Source: Pseudomonas sp. WN033 (lineage in GTDB: Bacteria; Pseudomonadota; Gammaproteobacteria; Pseudomonadales; Pseudomonadaceae). From it: 64,000 nt of DNA. Numbering within the stretch: the first letter of the stretch is position 1; every line of letters starts with the position of its first letter. The stretch spans positions 434,001 through 498,000 of the forward strand of contig NSKG01000002.1 in NCBI GenBank assembly GCA_002287035.1, read 5' to 3'. Shown here piece after piece: positions 44,930 to 53,455 of this stretch. The notes under the pieces are model-generated. The model was not told where the DNA came from. It ran no database searches and saw only the letters and a program-made list of their open reading frames with translations. The position numbers and the translations under genes are program-made.

Positions 44930-46588
44930 ATGAGCCTGCAACTGCGCATTGACGAGGCCAGCGCCGCTGGCCCACGCAAGGAAAATCAGGATGCTGTGCG
45001 GGTAGTCACACCAGCACCGCAACTGGCTGCCAGCAAGGGTCACCTGCTGGCCCTGGCCGATGGCGTGAGCCAATGCAGCGATGGCGGTCTGGCTGCCCGG
45101 GCCACCCTGCAGGCTCTGGCACTGGACTACTACTCCACGCCGGAAACCTGGTCGGTCACCCAGGCGCTGGAACGTCTGCTGACCGCCCACAACCGCTGGT
45201 TACGGGCCAATGGCGGCGGCCTGCCGCTGCTGACCACCCTGACCGCTCTGGTGCTGCGCGGGCGCCGCTACACCCTGGCCCATATCGGCGACTGCCGGGC
45301 CTATCTGCTACGCGATGGCCGGCTGCGCAAGCTGACCAGCGAGCATGTCTGGGAACAACCAGGCATGGAACACGTGCTCAAACGGGCGATGGGACTGGAT
45401 GAGCACCCGCTGATCGATTATCTGGATGGCGAACTCGACGAAGGCGATCAGCTCTTGCTGGTCAGTGATGGGGTCTGGGCCTATCTCAACGATCAGGCGA
45501 TCCATGACACCCTGGCTGCCAATGACGCCCCCGGTCGCTGTCAGCGGCTGATCGATCTGGCCCTGGCCAATGGCGGGCAGGACAATGCCAGCGCGCTGCT
45601 GGTCGGTATCGACACACTGCCTGACAGCAGCCTCGACGACGCGCTGCAACCAGCTGACGAGCGCGCCCTGCCGCCGCGCCTGAAACCCGACCAGCAGTTC
45701 GAGGGCTGGCATATCCAGCGCGAACTGGGCGAAACCCGCCAGTCGCTGCTGTATCGGGTCAAGGATGGCCTCGGCCAACCCTGGCTGCTCAAGACCCTGC
45801 CACCCCAGCGTCAGGATGAGCCACAGGCCTGCCGCGAACTGCTGCAGGAGGAGTGGTTCCTGCGCCGGGTGGCCGGGCAATCAGTCCCTGAACTGCATCC
45901 GCTGCCCGAACGTCAGCACCATTACTACGTGATGCGCGAGTACGCCGGACAGACCCTGGAGCAGCACAAGCGCGAGCATGGGCTCTGGAGCCTGGCGCTA
46001 TTCCAGCAACTGGCGCCGCAACTGATCAAGGCCGTCGGTCTGCTTCACCGGCGCAACCTGCTGCACCGCGACATCAAGCCGGACAATCTGCACCTGGGCG
46101 ATGACGGTGTGCTACGCCTGCTCGACTTCGGCCTGGCTTTCTGCCCCGGATTGTCCCAGTGGCAGACCGGCATCCCGCCCGGCACTCCCAGTTTCATTGC
46201 ACCGGAAGCCTTTGCCGGGGCCGAACCCAGCCCACAACAAGATCTGTATGCGACCGGCGTCAGCCTCTACTACCTGCTGACCGGGCATTATCCCTACGGC
46301 GAGATCGAGGCCTTCCAGCGCCCTCGCTTTGGCCGCCCCGCCCCACCCAGTCGCTATCGCCATGACTTGCCGGGCTGGGTCGACGAATGCCTGCTCAAGG
46401 CTCTGGAACCCGATCCTGACAAGCGCTACGAGACCGCCGAGGAGTGGTTATTGGCTCTGGAACAGGCCGAGCGCCTGCCCCAGCCCAGCCGCCCCTTGAT
46501 CGAACGCGAACCGCTGGTGGTCTGGCGCGCCGTGGCCCTGACCTCGCTCGCGCTCAACCTGGTGCTGTTGATGCTATTGCTTCGCTGA
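44930..46588 (+). CDS. bifunctional PP2C phosphatase / Ser-Thr protein kinase
   Basis: 552-aa fusion. The N-terminal PP2C domain (1-235) has KENQDAV, ALADGVS (D44), HIGDCRAYLL, LLLVSDGVW (D180) and GGQDNAS (D218). The C-terminal kinase domain (about 258-515) has the ATP lysine K288 (WLLKTL), LLHRDIKPDN (HRD at 379-381), LLDFGLAF (DFG at 399-401) and FIAPEAF (APE). The glycine loop is degenerate (RELGETRQSLLYRV). A single C-terminal helix (about 529-551) anchors it to the membrane. The gene is conserved at this place in pseudomonad nitrate clusters; its substrate is unknown, though the adjacent transporter or NasST are natural candidates. Confidence 0.92.
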   Translation: MSLQLRIDEASAAGPRKENQDAVRVVTPAPQLAASKGHLLALADGVSQCSDGGLAARATLQALALDYYSTPETWSVTQALERLLTAHNRWLRANGGGLPLLTTLTALVLRGRRYTLAHIGDCRAYLLRDGRLRKLTSEHVWEQPGMEHVLKRAMGLDEHPLIDYLDGELDEGDQLLLVSDGVWAYLNDQAIHDTLAANDAPGRCQRLIDLALANGGQDNASALLVGIDTLPDSSLDDALQPADERALPPRLKPDQQFEGWHIQRELGETRQSLLYRVKDGLGQPWLLKTLPPQRQDEPQACRELLQEEWFLRRVAGQSVPELHPLPERQHHYYVMREYAGQTLEQHKREHGLWSLALFQQLAPQLIKAVGLLHRRNLLHRDIKPDNLHLGDDGVLRLLDFGLAFCPGLSQWQTGIPPGTPSFIAPEAFAGAEPSPQQDLYATGVSLYYLLTGHYPYGEIEAFQRPRFGRPAPPSRYRHDLPGWVDECLLKALEPDPDKRYETAEEWLLALEQAERLPQPSRPLIEREPLVVWRAVALTSLALNLVLLMLLLR

Positions 46589-46676
46589 GTTCCCTGGGGG
46601 TGTCGTCCCTCACTCGACGGCATGCCTGGTACCCCCCCATGTTGGGTCGAGGTACGACATCCCCAGGAACCTTTTT
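46589..46676 (+). terminator. large hairpin terminator after the kinase gene
   Basis: GTTCCCTGGGGGTGTCG-CCTC... (from 46589) pairs imperfectly with ...GAGGTACGACATCCCCAGGAAC (ending 46670), followed by C and five Ts. It closes the transporter-kinase transcript. Confidence 0.65.
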
Positions 46677-46705
46677 CACCCAACCGGGCCACAAGCCCAA
46701 CAAAC

Positions 46706-46740
46706 GCACCATTGCAGTGCAAAACGCCACAATAAGGTGC
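46706..46740 (+). promoter_or_regulatory. tandem NtrC-type sites upstream of nirB
   Basis: GCACC-ATTGC-AGTGC (46706-46720) and GCCAC-AATAA-GGTGC (46726-46740) resemble the NtrC dyad GCACC-N5-GGTGC. Their centres are 20 bp apart, about two helix turns, and they lie roughly 80-115 bp before the predicted start, typical for a sigma-54 enhancer. Confidence 0.55.
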
Positions 46741-46795
46741 ACAAGAAGAGCCCAACAAGTGGCTCAAGCCATTGAAAATCAATAAAAATATAAAT

Positions 46796-46811
46796 TGGCA
46801 CACTGTGTGCA
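46796..46811 (+). promoter_or_regulatory. sigma-54 promoter of the nirBD-nitrate reductase operon
   Basis: TGGCACACTGTGTGCA with GG (46797-46798) and GC (46809-46810) exactly 10 bases apart and a full TGGCAC -24 box. Predicted start near 46822. Confidence 0.75.
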
Positions 46812-46842
46812 TTGCTATTACCAGCAATTCACATACAACGGT

Positions 46843-46927
46843 CCTGTCAACGGCGACAGGTCGTTTCCTGACCGATCAGGACCTGGACAAAGGCGTCCTA
46901 CCGCGCGAGCGGTGGGACGCCTTTTTT
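46843..46927 (+). ncRNA. ANTAR-target leader with terminator, upstream of nirB
   Basis: P1 (46843-46860): CCTGTC / GACAGG with hexaloop AACGGC. P2 (46866-46881): TCCTG / CAGGA with hexaloop ACCGAT. Both loops have A1 and G4. The terminator pairs GGCGTCCTACCGC (46892-46904) with GCGGTGGGACGCC (46909-46921), 13 bp around GCGA, followed by six Ts (46922-46927). Same design as the leaders of nasS and the transporter gene. NasT should bind P1-P2 and allow transcription into nirB. Confidence 0.85.
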
Positions 46928-46959
46928 GTTTTACGCTCATTACAACGGAGCACAACAGG

Positions 46960-49416
46960 ATGCAAAAGCTCAAGCTGGTGATGGTTGGTAACGGCATGGC
47001 CGGGGTACGAACCCTGGAAGAACTGCTGAAACTGACGCCCGACCTCTACGAGATCACCGTGTTCGGCGCCGAGCCGCACCCCAACTACAACCGGATCCTG
47101 CTGTCGCCGGTCCTGGCCGGGGAACAGACCTTCGAGGAAATCATCCTCAACCCGCTGTCCTGGTACGAGGAAAACGGCATTACCCTGCACACCGGCCGCA
47201 AGGTGGTGAAGATCGACCGACGCAACCGCAAGGTAATCGCCGACGACGGCACCGAGGCTGAATACGACCGCCTGCTGCTGGCCACCGGCTCCAACCCGTT
47301 CATCCTGCCGATTCCAGGCAACGATCTGGACGGTGTGATCGGCTACCGCGATATCGCCGATACCGAAACCATGATGGAGACCGCCAAGACTCACAAGCAT
47401 GCGGTGGTGATTGGCGGCGGTCTGCTCGGCCTGGAAGCGGCCAATGGGCTGAAACTGCGTGGCATGGATGTGACCGTGGTGCATATCGGTGACTGGCTGC
47501 TGGAGCGCCAGCTCGACCGCACCGCTGGCGAGCTGTTGCAGAAGTCGCTGGAAGATCGCGGCCTCAAATTCCTGCTGCCGCAGTTCACCAGCGAGCTGCT
47601 GGACGATGGCGACGGCCGCGTCTGCGGCGTCAAATTCAAGGACGGCAGCGTGATTCCGGCCGATCTGGTAGTGATGGCAGCCGGCATTCGGCCCAACACC
47701 GAACTGGCGGAAAGCGCGGGCCTGGCCTGCAACCGCGGGATTCTGGTCAGCGACACGCTGCAAACCTACGATCCGCGCATCTATGCCATCGGCGAGTGCG
47801 CCAACCATCGCGGCATTGCCTACGGCCTGGTAGCCCCGCTGTTCGAGCAGGCCAAGGTCTGTGCCAACCATCTGGCGATGCTCGGCTATGGCCGCTACGA
47901 GGGTTCGATCACCTCGACCAAGCTCAAGGTTACTGGCATTGATCTGTTCTCTGCTGGCGAGTTCATGGGCGATGACAGCACTGAGCAGATCACTCTGTCC
48001 GATCCGATTGGCGGGGTCTACAAGAAGCTGGTGATCAAGGATGACATTCTGGTCGGCGCCTGCATGTACGGCGACACTGCCGATGGTGGCTGGTATTTCC
48101 GGATGGTCAAGGAGCGCCACAACATCCGCGAGATTCGTGATCATCTGATGTTCGGTGAGAACGCTATCGGCGACACCGGTCACCAGGGCCAGAACAAGGC
48201 CGCCAACATGCCTGACGATATGGAGGTATGTGGTTGCAACGGGGTGTGCAAGGGCACCATCGTCAAGGCGATTCAGGAACACGGGCTGTTCAGTGTCGAT
48301 GATGTGAAGAAACACACCAAGGCCGGCGGTTCCTGTGGTTCCTGCGTGGGTCTGGTTGAGCAGATCGTGATCAATACCGTCGGCGGTGCTGCCGATGTGA
48401 AGCCCAAGAGCGAAAAGGCCGTCTGCGGTTGTACCGACCTGAATCACGGCCAGGTACGCAAGGCGATTCGCGAGCATCACCTGACCAGCATTCCGGAGGC
48501 GATGGCCTTTATGGAGTGGCGCACGCCGAACGGCTGTGCGACCTGCCGCCCGGCTATCAATTACTACCTCATTTCGACCTGGCCAGGCGAAGCCAAGGAT
48601 GATCCGCAGTCGCGCTTCATCAACGAGCGGGCCCACGCCAACATCCAGAAGGATGGCACCTATTCGGTAGTGCCGCGGATGTGGGGCGGTGTGACCAATG
48701 CCTCGGAGCTGCGCCGGATTGCCGATGTGGCGGACAAGTACAACGTACCGATGGTCAAGGTAACCGGTGGTCAGCGGATCGATCTGCTGGGGATCAAGAA
48801 AGAGGATCTGCCCAATGTCTGGAAGGACCTGGATATGCCCTCGGGGCATGCCTACGGTAAGTCCATTCGTACGGTGAAGACCTGTGTGGGCAGTGAGTTC
48901 TGCCGTTTCGGCACGCAAAACTCGACCCAGATGGGAATCGATCTGGAGCATGCGCTGTTCAACATGTGGTCGCCGCACAAGGTCAAGCTGGCGGTTTCGG
49001 GTTGCCCGCGCAACTGTGCTGAGTCGGGCATCAAGGATGTGGGGATCATCGGGGTGGATTCCGGTTGGGAGCTGTATATCGGCGGCAACGGCGGGATCAA
49101 GACCGAGGCCGGTGAATTCTTTGTGAAGGTGAAGACCGAAGATGAGGTGATGGAATACTCGCTGGCGTTCCTGCAGCTCTACCGTGAGGAGGCGTTCTAT
49201 CTGGAGCGTACGGTGCACTATATGCAGCGGGTCGGTATGGAGCACATCAAGCAGGCGGTGCTGGAGGATGCTGAGCGGCGCAAGGCGCTGCATGAGCGGC
49301 TGCTGTTCTCGCTGTCGTTCGAGCAGGATCCGTGGAAGGAGCGGATCGAGAAGGAAGAGCTGAAGCAGGAATTCCGCCGCATCGCGGTCAAGCAGATTGA
49401 AGGGGTGAACGCATGA
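46960..49416 (+). CDS. nirB: assimilatory nitrite reductase [NAD(P)H] large subunit
   Basis: Reduces nitrite to ammonium in the cytoplasm with six electrons from NAD(P)H. 818 aa from the ATG at 46960. Order: FAD/NAD(P)H oxidoreductase domain (GNGMAG at 10-15; VVIGGGLLGLEAANGL near 150), two BFD-like [2Fe-2S] segments (CGCNGVCKG from C424 with CGSC later; CGCTDLNHG with CATC), then the sulfite/nitrite reductase core with C642, C648, C682 and C686 in CVGSEFC and GCPRNC, which hold the 4Fe-4S cluster and siroheme. The upstream open frame to 46795 is the leader RNA. It overlaps nirD by 4 bases. Confidence 0.96.
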   Translation: MQKLKLVMVGNGMAGVRTLEELLKLTPDLYEITVFGAEPHPNYNRILLSPVLAGEQTFEEIILNPLSWYEENGITLHTGRKVVKIDRRNRKVIADDGTEAEYDRLLLATGSNPFILPIPGNDLDGVIGYRDIADTETMMETAKTHKHAVVIGGGLLGLEAANGLKLRGMDVTVVHIGDWLLERQLDRTAGELLQKSLEDRGLKFLLPQFTSELLDDGDGRVCGVKFKDGSVIPADLVVMAAGIRPNTELAESAGLACNRGILVSDTLQTYDPRIYAIGECANHRGIAYGLVAPLFEQAKVCANHLAMLGYGRYEGSITSTKLKVTGIDLFSAGEFMGDDSTEQITLSDPIGGVYKKLVIKDDILVGACMYGDTADGGWYFRMVKERHNIREIRDHLMFGENAIGDTGHQGQNKAANMPDDMEVCGCNGVCKGTIVKAIQEHGLFSVDDVKKHTKAGGSCGSCVGLVEQIVINTVGGAADVKPKSEKAVCGCTDLNHGQVRKAIREHHLTSIPEAMAFMEWRTPNGCATCRPAINYYLISTWPGEAKDDPQSRFINERAHANIQKDGTYSVVPRMWGGVTNASELRRIADVADKYNVPMVKVTGGQRIDLLGIKKEDLPNVWKDLDMPSGHAYGKSIRTVKTCVGSEFCRFGTQNSTQMGIDLEHALFNMWSPHKVKLAVSGCPRNCAESGIKDVGIIGVDSGWELYIGGNGGIKTEAGEFFVKVKTEDEVMEYSLAFLQLYREEAFYLERTVHYMQRVGMEHIKQAVLEDAERRKALHERLLFSLSFEQDPWKERIEKEELKQEFRRIAVKQIEGVNA

Positions 49417-49739
49417 ACTGGCTGGATATCTGTGCTCTGGAAGAGATTCCGCGTTTGGGTTCGCGGGTGATCGATGGTCCCAAGGGTGATATTGCGTTGT
49501 TTCGCACCAGTGAGGATGAGGTGTTTGCGCTGGATGACCGTTGCCCGCACAAGGGTGGGCCGCTGTCGCAGGGGATTATCTATGGCAAGCAGGTGGCCTG
49601 TCCGCTGCACAACTGGCAGATCCAGTTGGAGAGTGGCGAGGCGATAGCGCCGGATGTGGGATGCACCCATCGCTATCCGACCCGGGTTGAGGGTGGTCGG
49701 GTGCAGGTGGTTTTGGAAAAGGCCCGGGAGTCTGCTTGA
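49413..49739 (+). CDS. nirD: nitrite reductase small subunit (Rieske-type)
   Basis: 108-aa partner of NirB. Rieske [2Fe-2S] ligands are visible as CPHKGG (C-x-H) and CPLHNW (C-x-x-H), joined by the usual loop (LSQGIIYGKQVA). It begins MNWLDICALEEIPRLGSRVI, as expected for bacterial NirD. The ATG overlaps the nirB stop by 4 bases, so the subunits are translated together. Confidence 0.94.
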   Translation: MNWLDICALEEIPRLGSRVIDGPKGDIALFRTSEDEVFALDDRCPHKGGPLSQGIIYGKQVACPLHNWQIQLESGEAIAPDVGCTHRYPTRVEGGRVQVVLEKARESA

Positions 49740-49743
49740 TGCC

Positions 49744-49928
49744 TGGCTGGGAAGCACTGATTGATTCGGGCTTTGGCGCTGGCGCCATTGCCGGCGGGCG
49801 GGACTGGACACGCTGTAAATACATCCATGTACGCTCGGCGATGCCCGTCCATGGGCATCGACGGTCCAGTCCCGCCCGCCGGCAACAGCGCTGCCAAGTT
49901 CGGTGCAGTCAATCAATGCTCCCGGATA
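49744..49928. repeat. long inverted-repeat element (MITE- or REP-like) between nirD and nitrate reductase gene
   Basis: A perfect 20-bp inverted repeat (49790-49809 and 49864-49883, GCCGGCGGGCGGG-ACTGGAC) encloses a 54-base centre with a smaller dyad (GATGCCCGTCCATGGGCATC, 49840-49859). The symmetry continues outward imperfectly: GAAGCACTGATTGATTCGG on the left mirrors a CAGTCAATCAATGCTCCC stretch on the right. The whole fills the nirD-reductase gap and has no coding frame. Confidence 0.65.
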
Positions 49929-49962
49929 GTTTCTTCCAACGACCAGAAGCGGATATGTACAC

Positions 49963-52668
49963 ATGACCCAGACTACAGCTTCCACCTGTTGCTACTGCGG
50001 CGTCGGCTGCGGGGTGCTGATCGAGCATGACAACGAGCGCATTCTCGGGGTCAGCGGTGATCCGCAGCATCCGGCCAACCTCGGGCGGCTGTGCAGCAAG
50101 GGTTCGACCCTGCATCAGACCGGGGATCTGGCGGCGCGTGCGTTGTTTCCCGAGCTGCGCCTGGGCAAGGGTCTGGCCCGCAGTCGTACCGATTGGGAAA
50201 CCGCGATGGGTCATGCGGCCCAGGTATTCGGTCAGGCGATTGCCGAGCATGGCCCGGACAGTGTGGCGTTCTACATTTCCGGGCAGTTGTTGACCGAGGA
50301 TTACTATGCCTTCAACAAGTTGGCGCGGGCCCTGGTCAGTACCAACAATATCGACAGCAATTCGCGCTTGTGCATGTCCAGTGCGGTGGTCGGTTACAAG
50401 CGCAGCCTGGGGGCGGATGCGCCGCCCTGCTCTTACGAGGATATCGAGACCAGTGATTGTCTGTTGATCGCTGGCAGCAATATGGCCTTTGCCCATCCGG
50501 TGTTGTTCCGTCGTCTGGAAGCGGCCAAGGCAGCCAGTCCGGACAAGCGCATTATTGTGGTTGATCCCCGGCGTACCGATACCTGCGAGATTGCCGATCT
50601 GCACCTGGCGGTTCAACCAGGGACAGATGTAGCGCTGTTTCACGGCATTTTGCATATTCTGCTGTGGGAAGGCTGGATCGATCGGCGCTTTATCGATGCG
50701 CATACCGAGGGTTTTGATCAGCTGAAGTCGCTGGTGCGTGATTACACGCCGGCGCTGGTCAGTGAGTTGTGTGGTATTCGCGTGCAGGATCTGATGGAAG
50801 CGGCACGGATGATCGGCAGTGCGCCGAGTTTTCTGTCGCTGTGGTGCATGGGGCTGAATCAGTCAACGGCGGGCAGCGCCAAGAACAGTGCGTTGATTAA
50901 TCTGCATCTGGCCACCGGACAGATCGGCAAGCCGGGTAGCGGGCCGTTCTCGCTGACCGGCCAACCGAATGCCATGGGTGGACGTGAGACCGGTAGTCTG
51001 GCCAATCTGTTGCCGGGCCACCGCGATGCCGCCAATGCTGAGCATCAGGGTGAGGTGGCGGCCTATTGGGGAGTTGAGCGGATGCCGCTGAACCCGGGGC
51101 TGTCGGCCATCGAGCTGTTCGAGGCGGTGCGTGCTGGCAAGATCAAGGCGCTGTGGATTGCCTGTACCAATCCGGCGCAGTCGTTGCCGAATCAGGCGCT
51201 GGTACATGAGGCTCTGGCCAGTTGTCCGTTTGTAGTGGTGCAGGAAGCCTTCGCCACTACCGAGACCTGCGCCTATGCCGATCTACTGCTTCCGGCGGCC
51301 AGTTGGGGCGAAAAGGAAGGCACGGTGACCAATTCCGAGCGGCGCGTCAGTCATGTGCGCCCGGCAGTATCAGCGCCGGGTGAGGCGCGGCCGGACTGGG
51401 CGATTGTCTGTGATCTCGCCCAGCGACTGGAAAAGCAGTTGCGTCCGGGCCAGCCGAGCCTGTTCGCGTTTGCCAGCCCGGCCGAGCTGTTCGATGAATA
51501 CAAGGGGCTGACGGCAGGCCGCGATCTGGATTACAGCGGTCTGAGTCATGCCTTGATTGACGAACTGGGCCCGCAGCAGTGGCCGTTTCCCTCTGGCGCT
51601 GAGCGCGGCACCAAGCGTTTGTATGCCGATGGCCGCTTCCCTACTCCCGATGGCCGGGCGCGCTTTATCGCCGAGCAGTTCCAGCCGCCCAAGGAGAAGC
51701 GTGAGGCTCGTTTTCCGCTGCTGCTCAATACCGGTCGCCTGCGCGATCAGTGGCATGGCATGAGCCGCACCGGTACGGCGGCGCAGTTGTTCGGCCATGT
51801 CGAGCAGGCGCTGATCAGCCTGCATCCCGATGAGCTGCGCAGCCGCAAGCTGAGCGAGGGGCAACTTGTACGGGTCAAGAGCCGGCGCGGTAGTCTGGTG
51901 CTGCCGGTTCAGGCCGATGAACAGGTGCGTCCGGGCCAGGCCTTCATGCCGATGCATTGGGGTAACCGTTTTCTCAAGGGGCTGGGCATCAATGTGCTGA
52001 CCCAGCCGGAATTCGACCCGCTGTCCAAGCAGCCGGAACTCAAGCAGGCGGCGATCAATCTGCAGCCGGTGGAGCTGCCCTGGGAGCTGTTCATTCTGGT
52101 CGAGGATCAGGTGCAGCAACGCTTCGCCGCTTTGCGTCCGCTCTGCGAAGACTTCGAATACGCCAGCTTTGCCCTGACCGGGCGCGAACGCTCGGCCTTG
52201 CTGGTGCGGGTAGCACATACCGAGGCGGCCGATGCGACCTGGCTGGCCAAGGTAGATGCGCTGCTCGGGCTGGATGATGGCCCTGTGCTGGTCTATGACG
52301 ACCCGCGCCGGGCGGTGGGCAAACGAGTGCGGATCGAGGACGGACGCATCACGGCGATTCGTCTGACCGGCGAAACCGCGGCCCGCGACTGGCTGCGCAA
52401 TGTCTGGACCAGTGGCGAGGCCGATGCCGACCTGCGTCGCTGGTTCCTCGCCCCGCTCAGCAGCCCGCCCGGTGGCGCTGCGGTCAGTAGCGACAAAACC
52501 CTGTGTAACTGCATGAACGTCAGCCAGAGCCAGATCGAAGCCGGCATTGCCCGCGGCCTGGATCTGGACGGACTCAAGGCCGAGCTGGGTTGCGGTACCC
52601 AGTGCGGCTCCTGCGTGCCGGAAGTCAAGCGACTGATCGGTCGGCGAGCGAATTTTGTGGAGGCTTGA
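49963..52668 (+). CDS. nasC: assimilatory nitrate reductase, molybdopterin catalytic subunit
   Basis: Cytoplasmic enzyme that reduces nitrate to nitrite. 901 aa. N-terminal [4Fe-4S] ligands C9, C12, C16 and C44 (CYCGVGC and GRLCSKG); molybdenum-bis-MGD domains with NSRLCMSSAV near 129-138, GSNMAFAHPVLF, WCMGLNQSTAGS and GQPNAMGGRETG; and a C-terminal BFD-like [2Fe-2S] domain (about 845-900, CNCMNVSQSQIEAG and GCGTQCGSC) through which NADH-derived electrons probably enter. P. aeruginosa literature uses nasC for this gene; other species call it nasA or nasB. It lies after the repeat element following nirD. Confidence 0.94.
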   Translation: MTQTTASTCCYCGVGCGVLIEHDNERILGVSGDPQHPANLGRLCSKGSTLHQTGDLAARALFPELRLGKGLARSRTDWETAMGHAAQVFGQAIAEHGPDSVAFYISGQLLTEDYYAFNKLARALVSTNNIDSNSRLCMSSAVVGYKRSLGADAPPCSYEDIETSDCLLIAGSNMAFAHPVLFRRLEAAKAASPDKRIIVVDPRRTDTCEIADLHLAVQPGTDVALFHGILHILLWEGWIDRRFIDAHTEGFDQLKSLVRDYTPALVSELCGIRVQDLMEAARMIGSAPSFLSLWCMGLNQSTAGSAKNSALINLHLATGQIGKPGSGPFSLTGQPNAMGGRETGSLANLLPGHRDAANAEHQGEVAAYWGVERMPLNPGLSAIELFEAVRAGKIKALWIACTNPAQSLPNQALVHEALASCPFVVVQEAFATTETCAYADLLLPAASWGEKEGTVTNSERRVSHVRPAVSAPGEARPDWAIVCDLAQRLEKQLRPGQPSLFAFASPAELFDEYKGLTAGRDLDYSGLSHALIDELGPQQWPFPSGAERGTKRLYADGRFPTPDGRARFIAEQFQPPKEKREARFPLLLNTGRLRDQWHGMSRTGTAAQLFGHVEQALISLHPDELRSRKLSEGQLVRVKSRRGSLVLPVQADEQVRPGQAFMPMHWGNRFLKGLGINVLTQPEFDPLSKQPELKQAAINLQPVELPWELFILVEDQVQQRFAALRPLCEDFEYASFALTGRERSALLVRVAHTEAADATWLAKVDALLGLDDGPVLVYDDPRRAVGKRVRIEDGRITAIRLTGETAARDWLRNVWTSGEADADLRRWFLAPLSSPPGGAAVSSDKTLCNCMNVSQSQIEAGIARGLDLDGLKAELGCGTQCGSCVPEVKRLIGRRANFVEA

Positions 52669-52671
52669 ACA

Positions 52672-53448
52672 ATGCACGCATTAACCCCGAGTAATCCCAC
52701 CACTGCGAATATCTGGCTGGTCGGCGCCGGTCCCGGCGACCCGGAGCTGATTACCCTCAAGGCAGTACGGGTTCTGGCCCAGGCCGAGGTGGTGATGGTC
52801 GATGATCTGGTCAACCCGGCGATTCTCGAACACTGCCCGCAGGCGCGGATCATTCGGGTCGGCAAGCGTGGTGGCTGTCGTTCGACGCCGCAGGCGTTCA
52901 TCAATCGGCTGATGCTGCGCTATGGTCGCCAGGGCAAGCGTCTGGTGCGGCTCAAGGGCGGTGATCCGTGCATCTTCGGCCGCGCCGGCGAAGAAGCCCA
53001 GTGGCTGGCCGAGCGCGGGCTCAAGGCCGAGATCATCAACGGCATTACCGCCGGGCTGGCCGGAGCCACCCAGTGCGGCATTCCACTGACACTGCGCGGT
53101 GTCAGCCGGGGTGTGACGCTGGTGACAGCCCACACTCAGGATGACAGCGAGCTGAACTGGCAGGGTCTGGCTCAGGGTGGCACCACTCTGGTGGTGTACA
53201 TGGGCGTGGCCCGCTTGCAGCAGATCCAGCAAGGCTTGCTGGAAGGCGGCCTGTCTGCCAGCACTCCGGTGGCGATGATCGAACGTGCCAGCCACACCGA
53301 CCAGCGCCAGCATCAGTGCCGCCTGGATCAACTGTGCGAGCAGGCCGCCGCCTTCAGGCTGCAAAGCCCGGCCGTACTGGTGATTGGCGAGGTGGTGGCC
53401 GAGGCCAAGGCGCTGTTGCCGCAACTGGCTGAACAGGTCAGTGCCTGA
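52672..53448 (+). CDS. cobA: uroporphyrinogen-III C-methyltransferase
   Basis: 258 aa. Transfers two methyl groups from S-adenosylmethionine to uroporphyrinogen III, giving precorrin-2, the precursor of siroheme for NirB. SAM-binding VGAGPGDPELITLKAVRVL (about 16-34) and VGKRGGCRSTPQ (about 63-74), RLKGGDPCIFGRAGEEA (about 89-105) and TLVVYMGVARL (about 175-185) are all family signatures. It lacks the CysG dehydrogenase/chelatase domain, so that step is encoded elsewhere. Begins 3 bp after the nitrate reductase stop, which places siroheme supply in the same operon. Confidence 0.95.
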   Translation: MHALTPSNPTTANIWLVGAGPGDPELITLKAVRVLAQAEVVMVDDLVNPAILEHCPQARIIRVGKRGGCRSTPQAFINRLMLRYGRQGKRLVRLKGGDPCIFGRAGEEAQWLAERGLKAEIINGITAGLAGATQCGIPLTLRGVSRGVTLVTAHTQDDSELNWQGLAQGGTTLVVYMGVARLQQIQQGLLEGGLSASTPVAMIERASHTDQRQHQCRLDQLCEQAAAFRLQSPAVLVIGEVVAEAKALLPQLAEQVSA

Positions 53449-53455
53449 ACTGATT

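Noticed and set aside
46876-49293. 805-codon open frame on the minus strand, opposite nirB
   Set aside because: It lies wholly antisense to a confidently identified gene, its composition (many His, Leu, Gln, Arg) is what the complement of GC-rich coding DNA gives, and it has no recognisable domain.
49740-49962. A fourth ANTAR leader before the nitrate reductase gene
   Set aside because: The hairpins there have no paired A1/G4 hexaloops and no terminator with a T run; the region is a repeat element instead.
52600-52671. Cobalamin riboswitch before cobA
   Set aside because: The gene starts 3 bp after the nitrate reductase stop, leaving no leader; the gene serves siroheme synthesis here.
51370-52677. 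435-codon open frame on the minus strand, opposite the nitrate reductase gene
   Set aside because: Antisense shadow; no motifs, no ribosome site in a plausible place.
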